This document shows, one piece after another, positions 31,936 to 35,655 of a stretch of DNA of 35,655 nucleotides (position 1 is the stretch's first letter; each line of letters starts with the position of its first letter). The stretch is from Mesorhizobium amorphae. Its GTDB lineage: Bacteria; Pseudomonadota; Alphaproteobacteria; Rhizobiales; Rhizobiaceae. The position numbers were made by a program, and so were the translations under genes. The DNA lies in contig QFNI01000040.1 of the NCBI GenBank assembly GCA_003240775.1, forward strand, positions 1 to 35,655, written 5' to 3'. The notes beneath the pieces were generated by a model. The model had not been told where the DNA came from, made no database searches, and saw nothing but the letters and a program-made list of their open reading frames with translations.

Positions 31936-32304
31936 ATGAACCGTTCTATCGCCGAGAGCCGCACCGAAGACAAGCCGGAGGACGAGCCGCTCGACCCCGC
32001 CGTCGAGCGCGTGCGCCGCAAGCTCGTGCGCTTTGCGGTGATCAACCTCCTGATCCTGTTCGGTGCGCTGGCGCTGGTCGTGGCGCTGCTGTTCTGGCGC
32101 GCGGCGCGGCCTGCGCCGGAGAGCACGGAGATGACGCAGGCCCAACTCGCGCTGCCCGCAGGCGCCCAGGCGATCGGCCATCAGGTCACGGCGGAAGGCA
32201 TTTCCATTCTCGTCCAGCTGCCCGATGGCTCGCGCGAAATCCTGCTCTTCGAGCCCGCGACTGGCCGGCTCAAGGGCCAGTGGCGCCTCGTTGTGAGCCC
32301 GTGA
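31936..32304 (+). CDS. Small single-pass membrane protein, conserved in Rhizobiales
   Basis: 122 residues. An acidic N-terminus (about 1-33), one membrane helix (about 36-54; AVINLLILFGALALVVALLF), and a small C-terminal domain of beta-strand character (EGISILVQLPDGSREILLFEPATGRLKGQWRL). Relatives sit beside rluD in many Rhizobiales and have been called 'fimbrial protein' without good reason; I believe they belong to a DUF of unknown function. The ATG at 31936 has GAGG immediately before it, closer than usual. It starts only 18 bp from the divergent rluD start. Its stop overlaps the next gene in GTGA. Confidence 0.8.
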   Translation: MNRSIAESRTEDKPEDEPLDPAVERVRRKLVRFAVINLLILFGALALVVALLFWRAARPAPESTEMTQAQLALPAGAQAIGHQVTAEGISILVQLPDGSREILLFEPATGRLKGQWRLVVSP

Positions 32305-32687
32305 CACGCGCACTTGCCCGGCTCGCCCTGCTGGTCGCGGAATACGACGCGGCGATCGCCTGGTTTCGTGACAGGCTCGGCTTCCGATTGATCGAGGACA
32401 CCCCGCTCGGCGGAGTCAAGCGCTGGGTGCGGATGGCGAGCGAGGGTGGGGCCGAGCTGCTGCTCGCCCGTGCCGACGGCCCCGAGCAGGAGGCGATGAT
32501 CGGCCGCCAGGGAGGCGGGCGCGTCTTCCTGTTCCTCGAAACCGATGATTTTGCCCGTGACCACGCACGCATGATCAGTTCCGGCGTGCGGTTTCGCGAG
32601 GCGCCCCGCTTCGAGCTCTACGGCACCGTCGCGGTTTTCGAGGATTGCTGCGGCAATCTCTGGGATCTGATCGAGCCGCGCCGTTAG
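32301..32687 (+). CDS. VOC-family (glyoxalase/bleomycin-resistance-like) protein
   Basis: 128 residues, one VOC module of paired beta-alpha-beta-beta-beta units. LARLALLVAEYDAAIAWFRDRLGFRLIEDTPLG is the N-terminal unit; FLFLETDDFARDHARMISSGVRF and LYGTVAVFEDCCGNLWDLIEP the second, with the characteristic D-CGN-W-LIEP ending (the final acidic residue is a usual metal ligand). VOC proteins include glyoxalases, dioxygenases and resistance proteins; the activity here is unknown. The start is the GTG at 32301, overlapping the previous stop (GTGA), so the pair is an operon. Confidence 0.85.
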   Translation: MTRALARLALLVAEYDAAIAWFRDRLGFRLIEDTPLGGVKRWVRMASEGGAELLLARADGPEQEAMIGRQGGGRVFLFLETDDFARDHARMISSGVRFREAPRFELYGTVAVFEDCCGNLWDLIEPRR

Positions 32688-32690
32688 GCG

Positions 32691-32719
32691 TTGCCAAGCG
32701 CCGCCATCCTCGCTATATC
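32691..32719 (+). promoter_or_regulatory. Candidate tRNA-Glu promoter
   Basis: TTGCCA (32691-32696), 17 bases, TATATC (32714-32719), 15 bp before the mature tRNA 5' end. It begins three bases after the VOC gene stop. Confidence 0.6.
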
Positions 32720-32734
32720 GCTTCCACTTCTCCC

Positions 32735-32809
32735 GCGCCCATCGTCTAGCGGTTAGGACGGCGCCCTCTCACGGCGCAAACAGGGGTTCGATTCCCCTTG
32801 GGCGTGCCA
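32735..32809 (+). tRNA. tRNA-Glu, anticodon CTC
   Basis: 75 bases with encoded CCA (32807-32809). Acceptor GCGCCCA pairs with TGGGCGT (first pair G-T); anticodon stem GCGCC/GGCGC (32761-32765 with 32773-32777), loop CTCTCAC with anticodon CTC at 32768-32770, reading GAG. The T-arm AGGGGTTCGATTCCCCT is perfect. The D-arm sequence TCTAGCGGTTAGGA is typical of bacterial tRNA-Glu. Confidence 0.97.
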
Positions 32810-32846
32810 GCAATCTCAAAGACTTAGCAATACATCGTCACTGGCA

Positions 32847-32866
32847 GTCAAATATCCGTCAAATAT
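32847..32866. repeat. Short direct repeat just after the tRNA
   Basis: GTCAAATAT occurs twice (32847-32855 and 32858-32866), three bases apart, 38 bp past tRNA-Glu in an AT-rich gap (32810-32909) without a gene. It could be an integration remnant or an operator for the regulator that follows. Confidence 0.4.
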
Positions 32867-32909
32867 GTGACTTGCGGAAACGACCGCAGGCGGCCCCGCG
32901 TTGTCGACG

Positions 32910-33152
32910 TCAGCGCGATGGGTCAATCGCGGTGACGAGCCTCTCCAGAGGCACTTCCAATGCCTGAGCGATTCGCCAGAGCGTAATCAGCGTCGGGTTG
33001 TGGTTCCCACTTTCAAGCCTTGAAATGTAGCCTTGGTCGACGCCGAGATTTTGGTCGATCAGTTCCAGCTTTGCCACAAGCCCTTCCTGCGAAAGACCCG
33101 CAGAGCGCCGAACGTCGCGGACATTTTTCCCAACTCGTTTCTGAATTTCCAT
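32910..33152 (-). CDS. Small XRE-family (Cro/C1-type HTH) regulator
   Basis: 80 residues, essentially one helix-turn-helix domain. RVGKNVRDVRRSAGLSQEGL is helices 1-2; DQGYISRLESGNHNPTLITLW is the recognition helix and following turn (about 39-59); the end LERLV is the usual last helix. An insertion-like stretch (ELIDQNLGVD) lies between helices 2 and 3, longer than in typical members. The ATG at 33152 has no strong Shine-Dalgarno. It is divergent from the SHOCT gene (90 bp) and may control it. Such small regulators are common in mobile segments. Confidence 0.85.
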   Translation of the reverse strand: MEIQKRVGKNVRDVRRSAGLSQEGLVAKLELIDQNLGVDQGYISRLESGNHNPTLITLWRIAQALEVPLERLVTAIDPSR

Positions 33153-33242
33153 CCACAGGATGGAGGCGGGCTAGTTGACCCATCGCCATGAAAAGGATTT
33201 CATATTTGCCAAGCCGCGTCTTCAGCGCGCCAGGGAGGAAAT

Positions 33243-33809
33243 ATGGCAGACGCTGCAACAGGGGTCGCGGGCGAACTCGAACGGCTCGCGGCGTTGCGCA
33301 GTCAGGGTGTCCTGACGGACGACGAATTTGCGGCACAGAAGGGGCGGGTCCTTGGAACGCCGCAAGAAAAAGGCCCATCAGCCGTTGCGGTCGCTTCGCT
33401 CGAAGCAAAGGCGGTCGGCGATCTTTGGGTTTATGTCCTGCTCGTCCTGCCGCTTCTGATGGCTGCGCTGGTCATCGTGGCACCCGGCAACGGTCCGGTC
33501 CCATTTGTCGGCAAGTTCCTGTTCGCCCCGAGCCTGATTTTCGTTCTGCTGGACCACGGACGAATGAAGGGGGCAGGTCTTGGATTGCCGCTTTGGCAAA
33601 TGGGTGCCGCGTTCTGCATTGGCGTCGTCGGGCTTCTGACCTTTCCCGCCTTCGCGCTCCTGTTTGTGCCTGCCTACCTTCTGCTCCGCGCACGCAAGCT
33701 GCGACGTGGCTACGGCTACATCGCCCTGTGGTTTGCGGCGTTCGCAGTGCTGTTCTTCGCAACATGGTTCGTGCTGGGAAACCACGCCACGCCCGCCCCG
33801 ACCTTGTGA
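33243..33809 (+). CDS. SHOCT-domain multi-pass membrane protein, function unknown
   Basis: 188 residues. The N-terminus has a SHOCT-type motif (ELERLAALRSQGVLTDDEF, about residues 10-28, continuing AAQKGRVLG), a short helical module often found at the ends of membrane and bacterial-envelope proteins. Then come four or five hydrophobic helices: about 58-78, 86-103, 117-146, 157-179. Loops are short and charged (RARKLRRGYGY between the last helices). The ATG at 33243 is close behind GGGAGGAA. It lies in the block after tRNA-Glu, divergent from the XRE gene. No activity can be proposed. Confidence 0.8.
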   Translation: MADAATGVAGELERLAALRSQGVLTDDEFAAQKGRVLGTPQEKGPSAVAVASLEAKAVGDLWVYVLLVLPLLMAALVIVAPGNGPVPFVGKFLFAPSLIFVLLDHGRMKGAGLGLPLWQMGAAFCIGVVGLLTFPAFALLFVPAYLLLRARKLRRGYGYIALWFAAFAVLFFATWFVLGNHATPAPTL

Positions 33810-33951
33810 GCGCAGGCGGTGCTTGTTGCCAATTCAAACGTCGTGGAGGAACTCGAACGCCGTTCTGCGTCGCAGCGGTCGCGGAACATGGCGAGCAGTT
33901 TTTGATCAACGTGGAATTCGACTGATGCGTCAGCCGTGCCCGCAAGGGGCC

Positions 33952-34644
33952 ATGCTGGGTCGAATGGGTTTGATGGATTGGGGTCTGAAATTGAAACAAA
34001 AGCAGCCACTGTTGGCCCTTTTCGGTTTGGCAGCCTTTTGCACTATGGCGCTGCCTGCCAATGCGCATAAGCTTTACAAGGATTTCACCTTCGGCGCACC
34101 GAAGGCCGGATTCACGGCGGAAAAAGGTTTCTATCCCTGCTTCGATCAGGCGTTGTGCCGCAAAGGCGAGACTTTTCTCGGCAAGTCCGGCGAACTGATG
34201 TTGGATTTCAAGGACGACAAACTCAGCAGGGTCGGTGTTTCGCTTCCAATATTTCCTGACCCCACGCACGGCCTTCTTATTCCCGTGGCGACATCGGGCG
34301 GTTGGGCGATGGCATCGATCATCAACCGCGCGACGGGCCAGAGCCTCGACATATTTAATTTGAACGTTTCCGTCAGCGAGGCCGAAGCGAGCGCTCAAAC
34401 CCAGCAGTTCTCAAACGATGCACTGGCCCAACGCGCCGCTCTTTACGCGCTTGTGGAAATCACACCTGCCACGAAAGACCTGTTGGTCAATTCGGTCAGT
34501 GACTTCTTTGCAAAAATGCCGCCCGAAACGCGCGTGATGCGAATGCATTTCGTTGAGGCGAACGGAAAATACATTATCGATTTCATGCTGCCCAACCTGG
34601 AAGGCGACGACCCAGACGAAGCAGCGGAAATCGGGAAATTCTGA
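33952..34644 (+). CDS. Exported protein of unknown function
   Basis: About 230 residues. A signal peptide (basic LKLKQKQ, then LLALFGLAAFCTMALPANA) should be cleaved before HKLYKD, giving a periplasmic or secreted protein. Two cysteines (FYPCFDQALCRKG) could form a disulfide. The rest is a mixed alpha/beta sequence ending in an acidic tail (NLEGDDPDEAAEIGKF). ATGs at 33952, 33964 and 33973 are in frame; ribosome sites are poor for all, so the exact start is open. The frame continues to 33664, but that part overlaps the SHOCT gene in another frame and looks non-coding. The stop overlaps an ATG of the next frame (TGATG at 34642-34646). Not recognised. Confidence 0.7.
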   Translation: MLGRMGLMDWGLKLKQKQPLLALFGLAAFCTMALPANAHKLYKDFTFGAPKAGFTAEKGFYPCFDQALCRKGETFLGKSGELMLDFKDDKLSRVGVSLPIFPDPTHGLLIPVATSGGWAMASIINRATGQSLDIFNLNVSVSEAEASAQTQQFSNDALAQRAALYALVEITPATKDLLVNSVSDFFAKMPPETRVMRMHFVEANGKYIIDFMLPNLEGDDPDEAAEIGKF

Positions 34645-34688
34645 TGCAGGGGCATATTCTGCCAAAGCAGTTGCCAGGAAAGCCCCCG

Positions 34689-35621
34689 ATGTCGAGCCTG
34701 AAGATGGAAGTAGTAGCACGAAGGGTCAGAATTGGTCTGCTGTTTTCCTTGACGTTTGCACATCCCGCATCGGCGACAACGGAGTTGCGTGCGCCGGACA
34801 GGCTATTTGAAGGCCGCCAAAGCGTGGAAGCAGAAATGGGAAATTTCGGCGTTCGCTTTGCTGCGGCGGGCAACCAGCCTCCGGAAGGAGGTTGCTTTGG
34901 CGTGCTGGCCAATGGCGGGCCCACAAGAGAAATAGCCGAACGTGCCGACACAGCCCTGGCGGAGTCGGGGCAGCAATTCCAGGACCGGTATGTGCTGGAG
35001 GTCGCTTTCGCGGAATTCGTTCGCGGGGCCCTTGATGGAGCGTCGACCGGGAACTGGGCCGACGACATCATGTTGCGCGAGGAAATCCAGTCCACGCTTC
35101 AGCACACAAGCTATGTCGAATTCGCGGCCTGCCTGCCGGGATATGCCACAGCCATGGCGCAGATCGAGGCTTTCGAGGCGGGCCAAGCCGCAGAGCAACA
35201 AGCGCGCGCAGCCAACGAACAAAGCGAAGCCAAAAAACAGGCCCGCGAGGCGCACCTTCCGCAAAATGTGCTCGCGGGTGCCTACAGCAACTACATCATG
35301 GTGCGAAATTGCCATGAGTCGCGCGAGGGCTACGCGATTGTTTACGTGTCCGACCAAGAAATGGAGCGCTCGCGCGACGCCGTGCAAAAGATCGAGGCCG
35401 CGATCAAGGCAGCCAACCCGGACCTCGACACGGACCGGATTTGGGCGGAGGCTGCAAACCCAAAGCCCGACGCAAAGAGCGAGTTTTTGGGCCAGCTTTT
35501 CGCCCTCAGCGTAATTGCAGAAGGCAACGAGGATCAGGTGTGCAAGATGGCGATGGGCCAACTTCGCAGCATTCTGGAAAACGTCGCGCCGGAAGCTACG
35601 GTGATCGAAAAGGATTTTTGA
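34689..35621 (+). CDS. Exported cysteine-containing protein of unknown function
   Basis: 310 residues. I choose the ATG at 34689 because AGGAAAG precedes it at a good distance and a signal peptide follows (RRVRIGLLFSLTFAHPASA, cleavage near ASATT); an ATG at 34644, coupled to the previous stop, gives a 15-residue longer form. The mature protein has four cysteines (EGGCFG, FAACLP, VRNCHES, DQVCKM), suggesting two disulfides in the periplasm. A middle Ala/Gln/Glu-rich segment (EAFEAGQAAEQQARAANEQ) is probably helical or coiled coil. No known domain is recognised. It ends 34 bp before the window edge and probably forms an operon with the exported protein before it. Confidence 0.72.
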   Translation: MSSLKMEVVARRVRIGLLFSLTFAHPASATTELRAPDRLFEGRQSVEAEMGNFGVRFAAAGNQPPEGGCFGVLANGGPTREIAERADTALAESGQQFQDRYVLEVAFAEFVRGALDGASTGNWADDIMLREEIQSTLQHTSYVEFAACLPGYATAMAQIEAFEAGQAAEQQARAANEQSEAKKQAREAHLPQNVLAGAYSNYIMVRNCHESREGYAIVYVSDQEMERSRDAVQKIEAAIKAANPDLDTDRIWAEAANPKPDAKSEFLGQLFALSVIAEGNEDQVCKMAMGQLRSILENVAPEATVIEKDF

Positions 35622-35655
35622 TTATCGCCAAGCTGCGCAAACTTGCCTTAAAAAG

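Noticed and set aside
31761..32300. N-terminal extension of the VOC protein
   Set aside because: It is Arg/Pro-rich, overlaps the membrane-protein gene in another frame, and the VOC fold starts at the GTG at 32301.
31918..32313. N-terminal extension of rluD
   Set aside because: It is antisense to a plausible membrane-protein gene and is Arg-rich. The S4 domain begins only after the GTG at 31917.
33664..33951. N-terminal extension of the exported protein
   Set aside because: It overlaps the SHOCT gene in another frame, is Cys/Arg-rich, and would bury the signal peptide.

Overview
The window is high-GC chromosomal DNA of an alphaproteobacterium, most likely order Hyphomicrobiales (Rhizobiales). 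This rests on the gene content and order: an RcdA-family gene before ruvC, a ruvCAB / ybgC-tolQRAB-pal-cpoB-tilS-ftsH-glmM series, small Omp25/31-type porin-like barrels, serC-serA, purA, a RpoH-type sigma factor beside an RluD-type synthase, and sites of the CtrA type (TTAA-N7-TTAA). Family and genus cannot be fixed from the sequence alone. Nearly all of it is coding.

Layout. (1) 1-3573: mprF (minus, running off the left edge) is divergent from an acyl-CoA synthetase. (2) 3574-3982: the only long gene-poor gap. It holds two CtrA-type boxes and a probable small-RNA gene ending in an intrinsic terminator. (3) 3983-7554: rcdA, ruvC, ruvA, an AbrB/PIN toxin-antitoxin pair, ruvB. The toxin-antitoxin pair sits inside the ruvAB unit and is translationally coupled to ruvB. 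(4) 7532-8830: a secreted GH5 glycosidase on the minus strand, lying between ruvB and ybgC and overlapping the end of ruvB. (5) 8896-16371: ybgC, the Tol-Pal envelope-constriction system, cpoB and tilS. (6) 16499-20038: ftsH and glmM. (7) 20241-22060: two tandem outer-membrane beta-barrel genes, each with its own CtrA-type box and terminator. (8) 22240-25213: serC and serA, the first steps of serine synthesis, with a structured leader before serC. (9) 25451-29752: an EamA exporter (minus), purA, and a large single-pass membrane protein of unknown function. (10) 29830-32687: rpoH and rluD (minus), then a small membrane protein and a VOC protein (plus). (11) 32735-32809: tRNA-Glu(CTC), followed to the right edge by an AT-richer block of an XRE regulator and three unrecognised membrane or exported proteins, which looks like the start of an acquired segment.

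Together the core genes serve DNA repair, envelope integrity, protein quality control, peptidoglycan precursor supply and serine/purine synthesis. The CtrA-type boxes link several envelope and cell-cycle genes to one probable cell-cycle regulator. The most notable points are the candidate small RNA at 3650-3757, the toxin-antitoxin pair nested in ruvAB, the recurring CtrA-type boxes, and the uncharacterised cargo after the tRNA. I saw no CRISPR array, rRNA, insertion sequence or integrase.
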